64,000 nucleotides of DNA from UBA7446 sp024639165. GTDB lineage: Bacteria > Bacteroidota > Bacteroidia > Flavobacteriales > Flavobacteriaceae. A model generated the notes under the pieces. The model had not been told where the DNA came from and made no database searches. It worked only from the letters and a program-made list of their open reading frames with translations. The stretch is taken from contig JAHEIX010000019.1 of assembly GCA_024639165.1 (NCBI GenBank), positions 1-64,000 on the forward strand, read 5' to 3'. Positions 16,804 through 25,800 of the stretch are shown here, piece after piece. A program made the translations under genes and the position numbers. Within the stretch, counting starts at the first letter, position 1, and the number at the start of each line of letters is the position of its first letter.

Positions 16804-19698
16804 ATCAAGAATTTTTACCAGATACTTGCTTTACTAATTACTTCAACACTTGGCTTTTCTCAAGTGCAAGAAGCAACACTTACCCTAAATCCAGAAAAAT
16901 TTAACGAAGACGAAAGCGTGACCTTAACTTTTGGTGGAATTGATGCTTCTGTGTGGGGAACAACTGATTTGTATCTATGGGCTTGGTATTATAAAAATGG
17001 GAGTACAACGGCACAAAACGATTCCCCCAACAATGGAACATGGAATAGTTCTTCAGAGTCACAAAAACTTACAGCTAATAGCGATGGCACCTATTCGATT
17101 ACCTTAACCCCAACTACCTTTTTTAACGATACCAACATCACGCGAATCGGGGTGCTGGTCAAACCCAAAGACGGTGGTGGCAGCGGGTTTCCCGACAAAA
17201 AAACAGATGATATATTTTTTGATGTGGGAAGAGTTGGCGTAGTTGTTAGCTCTCATAATAGCTTCCCGATTGTTGTCGCACCAAATACAAATACTGCTAT
17301 CAAGGTTGATTTGCGATCTGGAGGTAGTTTTAAGCCTGGAAGTTTTGTGGTGTATTACAATGAGACACAGATTGCAAGTGGTTCTGGATTTACCACATAC
17401 ACCTTTCAATTAAATGTTTCCGAAAATGGAATACTGAGAATTGTCGGTACGGATAGTATTTCAAACCCAACCAACGAAAGTGGAGAAGTGAGTATTGAGG
17501 TTGTTGTCGCCCAGACAACTCAGGAAGTGAATATGCCTGCTGGACTTGAAGATGGCATCAATTATCACTCAGGTGATCATTCCAAGGCGACGCTTGTGTT
17601 GAGTGCGCCAAGCAAAAGCTTTGTGAGTGTAGCTGGCAGCTTCAACAATTACGACCCTGATGAAACTTATGTGATGAAAAAAGATCCAAGTTCTGGCAAG
17701 CTTTGGTTGGAACTGAGTGGCCTAACTTCCAATGAAATTTATTCCTATCAATACTGGATATATGATGTTGACCCAGTTGAAGATTCGCCACAAATTGTCA
17801 AAACTGCAGACCCCTACTCTACGCTTGTTTTGTCTCCTTTTGATGATGATTATATTCCTGAAGCCGCTTACCCCAACATCCCCTCATACCCTGTAGGTCA
17901 AAGTCGAGAGGTAACTGTACTCCAAACAGGGCAAAGCGATTACAATTGGCAAGTCACTAATTTCAATAAACCCGCAAAAGAAGACCTAGTGATCTACGAA
18001 GTCTTGATTCGTGATTTGGACGAAAATCGAAGTTTTCAAGATCTCATCGATCGAGTGTCTTATTTTAAAGACTTAAACATTAATGCCATTCAACTCATGC
18101 CAATCATGGAGTTTGAAGGCAACGAAAGCTGGGGGTACAACACGGCTTTCCACCTCGCGCTTGATAAGTTTTATGGAACACCCACAAAATTTAAAGAGCT
18201 TGTAGATACTTTCCATCAAAATGGCATTGCAGTCATATTAGACCTTGCCCTAAATCATGCTTTTGGGCGCGCACCAGGCGTCAGAATGTGGATGGACGAC
18301 CCTGATGCAAATGGCTGGGGAGACCCCTCTACAGAAAACCCTTATTTCAATACGGAAGCCAAACACAGTTACAGCGTTGGAAGCGATTTTAATCATCAAT
18401 CTGACTTGACAAAATACTTTACAAAAAGGGTCATCAAGCACTGGGTAGAGGAATATAAAATTGATGGTTTTCGTTGGGATTTAACCAAAGGGTTTACACA
18501 AAATTGTGGTCCGAGTGATGATGGATGTACCAATAATTATCAAGCAGATCGCGTGGCTGTCCTCAAAGAATACGCAGATTACTCTTGGTCGCTTGACCCA
18601 AATCATTATGTGATTTTTGAGCACCTCGGAGGCGATAATGAAGAACGTGAATGGGCAAACTACAGGCTCGATGAGGGCAAAGGCATCATGATGTGGGGAA
18701 AAATGACCAATCCATATAACCAACTCAGTATGGGCTTTTCATCTGATGCCAATATCGAAAGAATGCGATCTGAAAGTCGTGGTTTTAATGGAAAACGACT
18801 GGTTGGCTATGCAGAAAGTCACGACGAGGAGCGACTCATGTATAAAAACCTTCAATATGGAAATAGCTCAAATAGCAACCACAATATCAAAAACTTAAAT
18901 ATAGCCCTTTCAAGGATGTCTGCAATTGGCGCTGTGACCTTGCTCGTTCCAGGACCAAAAATGATTTGGCACTTTGGTGAACTCGGTATGCAGCAGTCAT
19001 TAAACACCTGTCCTGATGGCACTGTAGGAGACTGCAAACTTGATACTAAACCACAACTCCAGTGGGATGAAAATTGGCTCAATATCGCCCAACGAAAACA
19101 AATATATGATGACTGGTCAATGATCAATAGCTTAAAGAGAAATAATGAGGTCTTTAGGGCAAACTCCGCGATAAGTCCTTACAACAATAACAATCTACTG
19201 CAGAGGATATATGTATGGGACGATAATTTGTCCAATACATCATTAAAAAACGTAGTCATTCTTGCCAACTTTGATGTCAACACACAAAGTATTCCAGCTG
19301 GCTTTCCATACATTGGGACTTGGTATGATTTGATGGATAACTCTACTTTTGAGGTAAACAATACAAATCAAGGGGTTAGTTTACAAGCTGGTGAATTTAA
19401 AATATTTGGGAACCAGCAAGCCACTTTGAGTCAATCTAAACTTAATTTAATTCAAGGGCTGCAACTCATTCAAAATCCAGTTAAAAATCGAATTCAAATT
19501 CAAATACCATCTACTATTTCTGGAAACATAGACTGGAAAATATACAATACTGCTGGGATAGAAGTTAACTATGGTTCGAAAGCCGTTCAACAAGACATGC
19601 TCCAAATTGCTGCCCCCGATAAACGGGGAAATTATTTTGTCGTGCTACGTCACGCTAACACAAATGCTTGGGGAATGATTAAAGTTCTTAGGCAATGA
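16804..19698 (+). CDS. T9SS-exported GH13 alpha-amylase with apparent ATC start
   Basis: Extracellular multi-domain amylase, about 964 residues. From residue 1 of the ATC reading: signal peptide (ATC AAG AAT TTT..., ending STLGFSQ), an N-terminal beta domain of the kind found on Bacteroidota amylases, a CBM48-like module near 255-325, and a GH13 barrel with LDLALNHAFG, GFRWD (nucleophile Asp559), IFEHLGG (acid Glu606) and ESHDE (His673/Asp674). The C-terminus is a T9SS sorting domain (LIQNPVKN to IKVLRQ). No ATG, GTG or TTG lies between the upstream in-frame stop at 16771 and GTG 16864, and starting at that GTG would remove the signal peptide. The role matches SusG, the surface amylase of the sus system, but export is by T9SS. 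Confidence 0.88.
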   Translation: MKNFYQILALLITSTLGFSQVQEATLTLNPEKFNEDESVTLTFGGIDASVWGTTDLYLWAWYYKNGSTTAQNDSPNNGTWNSSSESQKLTANSDGTYSITLTPTTFFNDTNITRIGVLVKPKDGGGSGFPDKKTDDIFFDVGRVGVVVSSHNSFPIVVAPNTNTAIKVDLRSGGSFKPGSFVVYYNETQIASGSGFTTYTFQLNVSENGILRIVGTDSISNPTNESGEVSIEVVVAQTTQEVNMPAGLEDGINYHSGDHSKATLVLSAPSKSFVSVAGSFNNYDPDETYVMKKDPSSGKLWLELSGLTSNEIYSYQYWIYDVDPVEDSPQIVKTADPYSTLVLSPFDDDYIPEAAYPNIPSYPVGQSREVTVLQTGQSDYNWQVTNFNKPAKEDLVIYEVLIRDLDENRSFQDLIDRVSYFKDLNINAIQLMPIMEFEGNESWGYNTAFHLALDKFYGTPTKFKELVDTFHQNGIAVILDLALNHAFGRAPGVRMWMDDPDANGWGDPSTENPYFNTEAKHSYSVGSDFNHQSDLTKYFTKRVIKHWVEEYKIDGFRWDLTKGFTQNCGPSDDGCTNNYQADRVAVLKEYADYSWSLDPNHYVIFEHLGGDNEEREWANYRLDEGKGIMMWGKMTNPYNQLSMGFSSDANIERMRSESRGFNGKRLVGYAESHDEERLMYKNLQYGNSSNSNHNIKNLNIALSRMSAIGAVTLLVPGPKMIWHFGELGMQQSLNTCPDGTVGDCKLDTKPQLQWDENWLNIAQRKQIYDDWSMINSLKRNNEVFRANSAISPYNNNNLLQRIYVWDDNLSNTSLKNVVILANFDVNTQSIPAGFPYIGTWYDLMDNSTFEVNNTNQGVSLQAGEFKIFGNQQATLSQSKLNLIQGLQLIQNPVKNRIQIQIPSTISGNIDWKIYNTAGIEVNYGSKAVQQDMLQIAAPDKRGNYFVVLRHANTNAWGMIKVLRQ

Positions 19699-19750
19699 TA
19701 TTAATAAGCTAAAACTTAAACTTATAATAATCAAAATTAAATTTTGAAAC

Positions 19751-19904
19751 ATGAAACAATTTATACAATTACTAGTATTTTTAGTTACAATCACAATATA
19801 TAGCCAGGATAGCAAACTTTATAGTAACGGTAGTGATTAGCAGCAGAACACCTGCTCCATCTGCAGAAATCCAAAAGCTTGTGGAGAATATTCGAAAGCC
19901 GTAA
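19751..19904 (+). pseudogene. Remnant of a secreted-protein gene
   Basis: An ATG at 19751 opens a 29-residue peptide that is a clean signal peptide (MKQFIQLLVFLVTITIYSQ) plus ten residues, ended by TAG at 19838. An overlapping frame continues from 19833 as VISSRTPAPSAEIQ... to a TAA at 19904. This looks like the 5' end of an exported protein broken by a frameshift and deleted afterwards. It sits at the border between the maltose locus and the next island. The original product cannot be recognised. The rest of 19699-19948 shows nothing else. Confidence 0.5.
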
Positions 19905-19948
19905 TCCGTTTAGGAAGACAGCTAATGAAAATTTTAAACTGTGGTTTT

Positions 19949-21682
19949 TTATTGAATAATTAACCTTTGTACGCTGGTGGCGTCGGCAGTTTTAATCTTG
20001 ACAAAATAGACCCCAGTGCGTAGCGATGAAAGGTTTAAGGTGTTGCTTTTTAAATCTTTACTCATCAGCTCTTTGCCTGAAATATCAAAAATATTTACCC
20101 GAACAATATCATTGATGTTGGGTAATAAGATGGTTACTAATCCCGTTTTCGTTGGATTTGGGTAGAGTTGAAAAGATTGTTCTTGACTAGCTGCGTCAAC
20201 AGATAGAAGGCTTGGCAACAAGTACTGCAACGCATCATTGGCTGCTTTCTGTGGCTCATGACCAACACCAGCAACCTCATGTATTTCCCAGTTAAACGCT
20301 ACACCCATAGTAGATGCTGTTGTTTGACTTGTATTAAAGTAATAACGCGCCCGTGCTAACCGATGTATCCCCTGCTGGGCATCTACAACTGTATTACGCC
20401 TAAGTCCTGAATTTGGATCGTTATCATTTCTTCCTATGTGTACAATTAACTTTCTTGAAAAAGCTGTTGTTAAATCCTCTGTTGGGAGTTGTCCATTGTC
20501 AATGCCGTAAGGAAAACTAACCCCTGTTTCAGGAACCGTATACCAACCTGCATTGGAACATACAGCAATGTCTAATTTACTGTTCGGTAAATAGGTTACA
20601 AAGCGGTGCAAAAATTGGGCGCCTCCAGAATGTCCCCAAGCGCTGTAAGTATCTCGTGTATTTGAAGTAGCTGTTTTTACATATTCAAAAAGTGGGTCTA
20701 AGATTGAAAAAGTCCACTCATTAGGAGTATTAAATGAGTCTTGAGTTGGGTTATCTCCATCATCAAAAATATTTGACATTAAATAATTATCTCCTAAACC
20801 TGGATAATTTCCAGTAGAAAACTCGGGTGCAACAACTATAAAACCATTGGCATCAGCCATGTCAATCCAAAAATCTCTATGGGGTGCTCCATTTCTATCT
20901 GCGCCATGAAATGACATGAGAATAGGCATGGTTGAAATATCGCCTTCTGGAATGTGATAATAAACGTTAAGTGGTGGTCGTACTAATGGAGCCTGAGGAA
21001 CAAACGAAAAAGAGCCCGTAGTATTTGGAGCCAGGGTTAATTCGTTAGGGTCAGAACTATCACCAGAACTATATTGAAGCGGAAAAATCCCGCCTAAAAT
21101 TGTCAGGTATGATTCGATTCCATTGCCACCATTACATGCAGTTTCCCCATCTAAATCGTTTTTCCCGCTGTATTCCCAATGTGTTTCATCCCATAATCCA
21201 TTATCAGGGATATCGGGTTTTCGTGAAACAACCGAATCATCATGTTCCCAAATAGGATCATCATCTGCATCTGTTGCCGTTTTACCAAACTGACTAACTA
21301 CATTCCCGTTTAATACCACTTGATACCCGTCGTTTCCGTTTGTAGCGGTGTCAACAACAACGGTATTGCTAGAGTCAAAAGTTATCGAAGGAAATTCCGC
21401 TTGCATCAACGTCAAGTCCCTTACGATATATACGAATGAATCTGTAATGGTTCCTAGCGCTGAAATATCAATTTGAATCGCTGACCAAGAATCTCCATTT
21501 TGCATGTAATTTAACTGTATTTCAGTGCTAAAATCTACACTCCCGGTAACATACAGCTCAACAGATTTTACAAATGGACTTGAACAGTCTGCCTCAATAA
21601 TTTTTGTGATGGAAACGTTCTTTTGACCAAAAATTAAAATTGGCAATAGTAATAAAACGAGTAAAAGTCTATTTTCCTTCAT
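19949..21682 (-). CDS. T9SS-secreted alpha/beta hydrolase with N-terminal lamin-tail-like domain
   Basis: Secreted serine hydrolase of 577 residues. The signal peptide ends IFGQ (about residue 20). Residues about 22-200 are a beta-rich domain resembling the lamin-tail-like modules of bacterial extracellular hydrolases (VELYVTG, HWEYSGKND). The catalytic domain (about 235-490) resembles PHB-depolymerase/LpqC-type enzymes: oxyanion region SFHGADRNG, nucleophile GHSGG with Ser352, late histidine in GVGHEP. The C-terminus is a T9SS sorting domain (FQLYPNPTKTG to RLIIQ). It is the last gene of a seven-gene operon, directly abutting the upstream porin. A paralogue of the catalytic domain is at 32793-33713. 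The substrate is unknown; an extracellular polyester, polyamide or ester is likely. Confidence 0.78.
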   Translation of the reverse strand: MKENRLLLVLLLLPILIFGQKNVSITKIIEADCSSPFVKSVELYVTGSVDFSTEIQLNYMQNGDSWSAIQIDISALGTITDSFVYIVRDLTLMQAEFPSITFDSSNTVVVDTATNGNDGYQVVLNGNVVSQFGKTATDADDDPIWEHDDSVVSRKPDIPDNGLWDETHWEYSGKNDLDGETACNGGNGIESYLTILGGIFPLQYSSGDSSDPNELTLAPNTTGSFSFVPQAPLVRPPLNVYYHIPEGDISTMPILMSFHGADRNGAPHRDFWIDMADANGFIVVAPEFSTGNYPGLGDNYLMSNIFDDGDNPTQDSFNTPNEWTFSILDPLFEYVKTATSNTRDTYSAWGHSGGAQFLHRFVTYLPNSKLDIAVCSNAGWYTVPETGVSFPYGIDNGQLPTEDLTTAFSRKLIVHIGRNDNDPNSGLRRNTVVDAQQGIHRLARARYYFNTSQTTASTMGVAFNWEIHEVAGVGHEPQKAANDALQYLLPSLLSVDAASQEQSFQLYPNPTKTGLVTILLPNINDIVRVNIFDISGKELMSKDLKSNTLNLSSLRTGVYFVKIKTADATSVQRLIIQ

Positions 21683-22906
21683 CTAAAAGACTACTTGAAA
21701 AATTAATTCGCCCGTAGTTACGGTATTTCCTATTCCCAATTCTGTTGTGGTTAAGGCTGCTTGAACTTTTAAATTATTATTATCGAAATATTTGGTTAGA
21801 CCATATGTGAAACTACTGGATTCTGCCATTAAAGAATTTAGATTGGATTCAAATTCTGGTGTGGCATTTTCATACCTAAAATCAAAACCATATCCATTTT
21901 TAGAAACATACCCTGCCTGAAAATTATAGCTGTCTCCCAATACTAAAAAATCACTTATTTGTTGTGGTGCCAAAATTTGTGTTGCTGCTTGATCGGTGTA
22001 TATTAACTCTAAGCCGTCGGCACTAGCGTTGGCGTATTCTGCCAACAAGGAAAACCCTTTATACTTCAAAAGAAAATCGACATAAACCTGCGTGTAATCC
22101 GGTAAGTTGTCGTTACCATTCACATCGTATAAGAAAAAGTCTCCATGGCCTTCGCCTATAGCATTACTCGCTCCTGAATTTTTACTTGCAGCAGCACCGA
22201 GGACAAATTTTAGTTTTTGTTCATGCGCTAAATCTGCACTAAATAAATCATTTCCTTGTGTAAAATAGCCAAGGGGATACACATCAAATCGTCCACCAAT
22301 TTTTAGGCCTCCCAAATCCGTGTTACGCGAATCACTTCCGAAAGAATTACGCCCATCTCCAGATGTTACAGCAACCATTGGTGCGATACCAAATTGACTT
22401 CCCAACATAAACTTAGATGCTACAAACACACCAAATTCACGTCCCGTATTACTTAATGTTTGACTTAACAAACTACGGTCTGTGAATTGCAGCCTGTCTT
22501 CTCTAAAAGTCATTTCTCGGTTGTTTGTAAAGGTCTGTTTCTGCCCAACAGTTATGGTAATATTATTGGAAGGATGGTATGCCACCCATGCGTCCAATAA
22601 AGGTTCTGAGTTGCTATAATCCGTTTGAATTAAAAAACTGACTTTTTCTTTTTCAGCCTTCCCTGCGATAATTAAAAAAGCACGCTTTGAATTAAACTCA
22701 TAGTCTGGGTCTAAACCCTCAGGCCTAGAATAATTAAAAGAAGGTTGAATGAATCCTCCAAGTTGAAACTGGTAATTGCCCTCATTAAAAGAGAAGTTCA
22801 ATCCGCTTCCAAGTTCAAAGTTGGCACTATTTTTAGCGGTGCTTTCTTGAGCATTACTTAGCATTGACATGCAGCAAAATACGATTAGTGATACTGATTT
22901 TTTCAT
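21683..22906 (-). CDS. OprO/OprP-family porin
   Basis: Outer-membrane beta-barrel of 407 residues with a signal peptide (ending SNAQ). The family pattern is clear: FQLGGFIQPSFNY at the first strands, KRAFLIIAGK, and WVAYHPSNNITITVGQKQTFTNNREM, ending in an aromatic LIFQVVF terminus. Members of this family form anion-selective channels for phosphate or polyphosphate, though Bacteroidota relatives are used for varied anions. It lies between the M14 peptidase (11 bp upstream) and the secreted hydrolase (no gap). A second member of the family is two genes upstream (24460-25782), so the operon carries two related channels. Confidence 0.85.
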   Translation of the reverse strand: MKKSVSLIVFCCMSMLSNAQESTAKNSANFELGSGLNFSFNEGNYQFQLGGFIQPSFNYSRPEGLDPDYEFNSKRAFLIIAGKAEKEKVSFLIQTDYSNSEPLLDAWVAYHPSNNITITVGQKQTFTNNREMTFREDRLQFTDRSLLSQTLSNTGREFGVFVASKFMLGSQFGIAPMVAVTSGDGRNSFGSDSRNTDLGGLKIGGRFDVYPLGYFTQGNDLFSADLAHEQKLKFVLGAAASKNSGASNAIGEGHGDFFLYDVNGNDNLPDYTQVYVDFLLKYKGFSLLAEYANASADGLELIYTDQAATQILAPQQISDFLVLGDSYNFQAGYVSKNGYGFDFRYENATPEFESNLNSLMAESSSFTYGLTKYFDNNNLKVQAALTTTELGIGNTVTTGELIFQVVF

Positions 22907-22917
22907 GAGTTTGTCTT

Positions 22918-24456
22918 TTACTTTATTTCTTTTGTTATTCTATAAATGGGTAATGTTTGATTCATTTCGGTTTTTAAAACGCCAAAAGACACAAAGCTAT
23001 TTGGTGCTTCTGGTTCTAAAACTTCAATGATAATATTACTTTTGCGTTGGTTCATTCCAACTTTAAATGTCCCCTTTGGAAATTGAATCGTCTTAGTTGA
23101 AAGTGCGGTTTCAACGCTCTGAAGATTCATTTTCTCGTATTTTTTTGTGTCCCTATTGAAAGTGGTCACCTTATACGTTTGTACTTCAATAGATTGATCG
23201 GTATCCAATGTTTCTACAGTTACTCCCAAGATTTTCAATTTTGCTATCAATTCCGTTTGATTTGCATCAATTAAATAAGCCGAGGGCCTGTTGCGAATAA
23301 GCTTAGGGATAGCTTGTAAGCCATCTCTAATGGTGACTTCTAAATCAATAACTTTATTGGAGTCTAAGTCTATTGCTTGTATACTGTCTTTGTAAATATA
23401 TTTAGTGCTGGTTACCACCGCTTGATTTTGATGTTCGACAGCTTTTTGGATTTCTTTCTTCACAAGTTCGCTGTTAGCAGCAGCGGTTTCCATATAAGAA
23501 ATTGCCATTAAAAACGTGATGTACGTACGGCGTTTAAACGATGTTCTTCCAATACCTACTCCACGTATTTCAAACAAAGTAGAAACCGTGTTGGTTAAGG
23601 CAATATTTGTGGCACTCGAACGTGCATTGGTTGAGCCTTGATTAAAGTGAATTTCACCACCATACTTTGAAGTAGAAACATATTCGTGGTGCCTTAAATT
23701 ATTTTCCTCCAAACGCTTTTCTGCATTTTTAACAAATAAATTGTCTGTAAGGCTTCTTAGGTTTTCGGGGACATTAAGGTTCCCTGAATATAAAAACATG
23801 GCATCATAAAGTGCGGTAATACCAAAATTACTGAACTGCGCATAATCCTTGCGGTAGGGTCTGTATTCGTGAAAATCCAAGCCAACTTCTGGGTTAAATG
23901 CAGAGAAGGCTTGCTTTATTAATACGGTTTCCGGCGCCATAAGTTTGGTTTGATCTCTGTTTAAATCCAAGCCATTGGCCGCATATCTATTTTGTTTAAG
24001 GTAGCCATCGATATTTGCCATAGGAACAATGCCTAAGTCAATTTCATCCAACAACTGAGAGTATGACTCATCGTTTAAAAGCTTATCCAACAAATAAAGC
24101 ATTCCCTCTGTACTTGCTGGCTCGTTTCCATGTAAACCGCCTTGCATCCATACTTTGATTTTTGGGGTTGTATTGGGGTTTGTAAGACGAACAAATGGAA
24201 TTTCTTTTCCCTTTTGGCTCTCCCCTATATAGGTTAATACTATTCGTTCTGGGTGTTGATCCACGAGAGCAGTTAAAAACGTTATTAGCTCCTTATAATT
24301 GGTAAATCCCTTCTTTTTTTGAAATGCTGGAGTCGTTGCTTCTAAGGTTTCGAAATCAGGGAAAAATGCATTGGTTACCTTTTTGGATTGGGGACTTATT
24401 TGCGCAAAAGCACATGCTGAAAACAATACGATAAGTTTATAGCAATGCTTTTTCAT
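22918..24456 (-). CDS. M14-family zinc carboxypeptidase, exported
   Basis: Metallopeptidase of 512 residues with a signal peptide (ending ACAFAQ). The zinc site follows the M14 pattern: GGLHGNEPAS (His109, Glu112) and DFHEYR (His196), with DLNRDQ as the substrate-binding arginine segment. The catalytic domain occupies about 45-350 and the remaining C-terminal part is a beta-rich extension of unclear role. It would trim C-terminal residues from peptides in the periplasm. It is embedded between two porin genes and downstream of the isoaspartyl dipeptidase and DcuC genes, which suggests a supply line of peptides or amide oligomers rich in acidic residues. There is a 3-bp gap to the upstream porin. 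Confidence 0.87.
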   Translation of the reverse strand: MKKHCYKLIVLFSACAFAQISPQSKKVTNAFFPDFETLEATTPAFQKKKGFTNYKELITFLTALVDQHPERIVLTYIGESQKGKEIPFVRLTNPNTTPKIKVWMQGGLHGNEPASTEGMLYLLDKLLNDESYSQLLDEIDLGIVPMANIDGYLKQNRYAANGLDLNRDQTKLMAPETVLIKQAFSAFNPEVGLDFHEYRPYRKDYAQFSNFGITALYDAMFLYSGNLNVPENLRSLTDNLFVKNAEKRLEENNLRHHEYVSTSKYGGEIHFNQGSTNARSSATNIALTNTVSTLFEIRGVGIGRTSFKRRTYITFLMAISYMETAAANSELVKKEIQKAVEHQNQAVVTSTKYIYKDSIQAIDLDSNKVIDLEVTIRDGLQAIPKLIRNRPSAYLIDANQTELIAKLKILGVTVETLDTDQSIEVQTYKVTTFNRDTKKYEKMNLQSVETALSTKTIQFPKGTFKVGMNQRKSNIIIEVLEPEAPNSFVSFGVLKTEMNQTLPIYRITKEIK

Positions 24457-24459
24457 TTC

Positions 24460-25782
24460 CTAAAAGGCAAAGGTTAAAATAACACGTGCTAGCGATTCAT
24501 CTCCTAAAATAGATGTGCCAGAATTATCGTTAATCCCATCGCTACCATCAACATAAGTCCACGAAGCTTGAATTTTTGCACCATAGTTTCTAGAGAGGTA
24601 CTTACTAATACCAAAGCTGTAATAATTGGGTCGGTTATAGAATGTAGCATTGTTTAAAAACGAATGCTTATCTGCTTCTAGGTGCGTGTACCGGACATCT
24701 AAAGAAATTCCGTTTTTAAACAGGTAGCCGGCCTGAATATTGTAGGCACTTCCAAGCATCATTCTTCCCCTGACATAGTTAATTATATCATTAATATCAC
24801 CATTTCCGGCTACTTGAGGAGTAAAATCTGAGGTAACTGTACCATTACTGCTTCGAACACGCTGTGTGATGTCATTGGGAACGGTAGCTTCCGTTTTCAC
24901 ATATTCTCCAAGAACAGAAAATCCATTGTACTTAAATAAGAGATCTGCACCATATTTAGTGAAATCTGGCAGGGATTCTTCATCCAAATCGTTTAAGTAA
25001 ATACGATCCCCACTGCCTCGTCCACGACGGCTGCTCATTCCATTGTTATGGCTAAAATTGGTTCCGATAACTAGTTTTGGAGCTGTCTCGCGCATTACAT
25101 CAGCTTGTCTAAATTGGCCTTTGTTTGTAAACAGTCCAAACGGCAAGAAATCAATTCGACCTCCAATTTTTAATCCTCCGTGGTCTTTCCCTAAAACATT
25201 ACCACCATCTCCGTTTGTAAGCACAAAATAGGGTCTTAAGTAAGATCCACGTCCTGTTCTAAAATTACCTTGAAGAAATAAACCAAACTCTCGAATACTG
25301 GCAAATGCAGAAGTCACCCTACTACGTTCTACCAATTGTAGTGAGTTGGAAGACATAAATAATTCACGGTTATCTGTATAGGTTGAGCGTTGCCCAAAGG
25401 TTGCTTTAATCCGATTGGTAATGTCGTAGGAGACAAAGGCATCGAGTAGGTAGTTTGTGGTGGCATCTCCTGCCTCGGAAGTTCCACTCAAATCGAAAGC
25501 GAATCGGTATTTAAAGCGTTCGTTTTTTAAATTTCCATCCAAGCGAAATCTCGCCCTACGCAATCGAAACCGGTTCTTTGTGTTGTTTTCATCCAGCTCT
25601 GTGTAGTGCTTACTTTCCATAAAAGGCTGTATGTATCCAGTAAATCTTATGGCAGTACCGTCTTCAGCACGAAAATTTAATCCCTCTCCAAACTTGTACG
25701 CTTCTAATTGCATGTTTTGTGCACCGCTAAAATGAACCGTCAGGATAATCCCGCAAAAAACAATTGTCTTAAAAAATTTCAT
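24460..25782 (-). CDS. OprO/OprP-family porin (second copy)
   Basis: Outer-membrane porin of 440 residues with a signal peptide ending FSGAQ. It has IRFTGYIQPFMESK, RARFRLDGNLKNERFKYRFA (seen in shorter blocks), and FGQRSTYTDNRELFM, which line up with the porin at 21683-22906, and an aromatic VILTFAF terminus. The two porins flank the M14 peptidase gene. They share the same overall pattern but are clearly diverged, so this is not a recent duplication. It begins 18 bp after iadA. Confidence 0.85.
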   Translation of the reverse strand: MKFFKTIVFCGIILTVHFSGAQNMQLEAYKFGEGLNFRAEDGTAIRFTGYIQPFMESKHYTELDENNTKNRFRLRRARFRLDGNLKNERFKYRFAFDLSGTSEAGDATTNYLLDAFVSYDITNRIKATFGQRSTYTDNRELFMSSNSLQLVERSRVTSAFASIREFGLFLQGNFRTGRGSYLRPYFVLTNGDGGNVLGKDHGGLKIGGRIDFLPFGLFTNKGQFRQADVMRETAPKLVIGTNFSHNNGMSSRRGRGSGDRIYLNDLDEESLPDFTKYGADLLFKYNGFSVLGEYVKTEATVPNDITQRVRSSNGTVTSDFTPQVAGNGDINDIINYVRGRMMLGSAYNIQAGYLFKNGISLDVRYTHLEADKHSFLNNATFYNRPNYYSFGISKYLSRNYGAKIQASWTYVDGSDGINDNSGTSILGDESLARVILTFAF

Positions 25783-25800
25783 AGTTCTAGTTTATTACGT

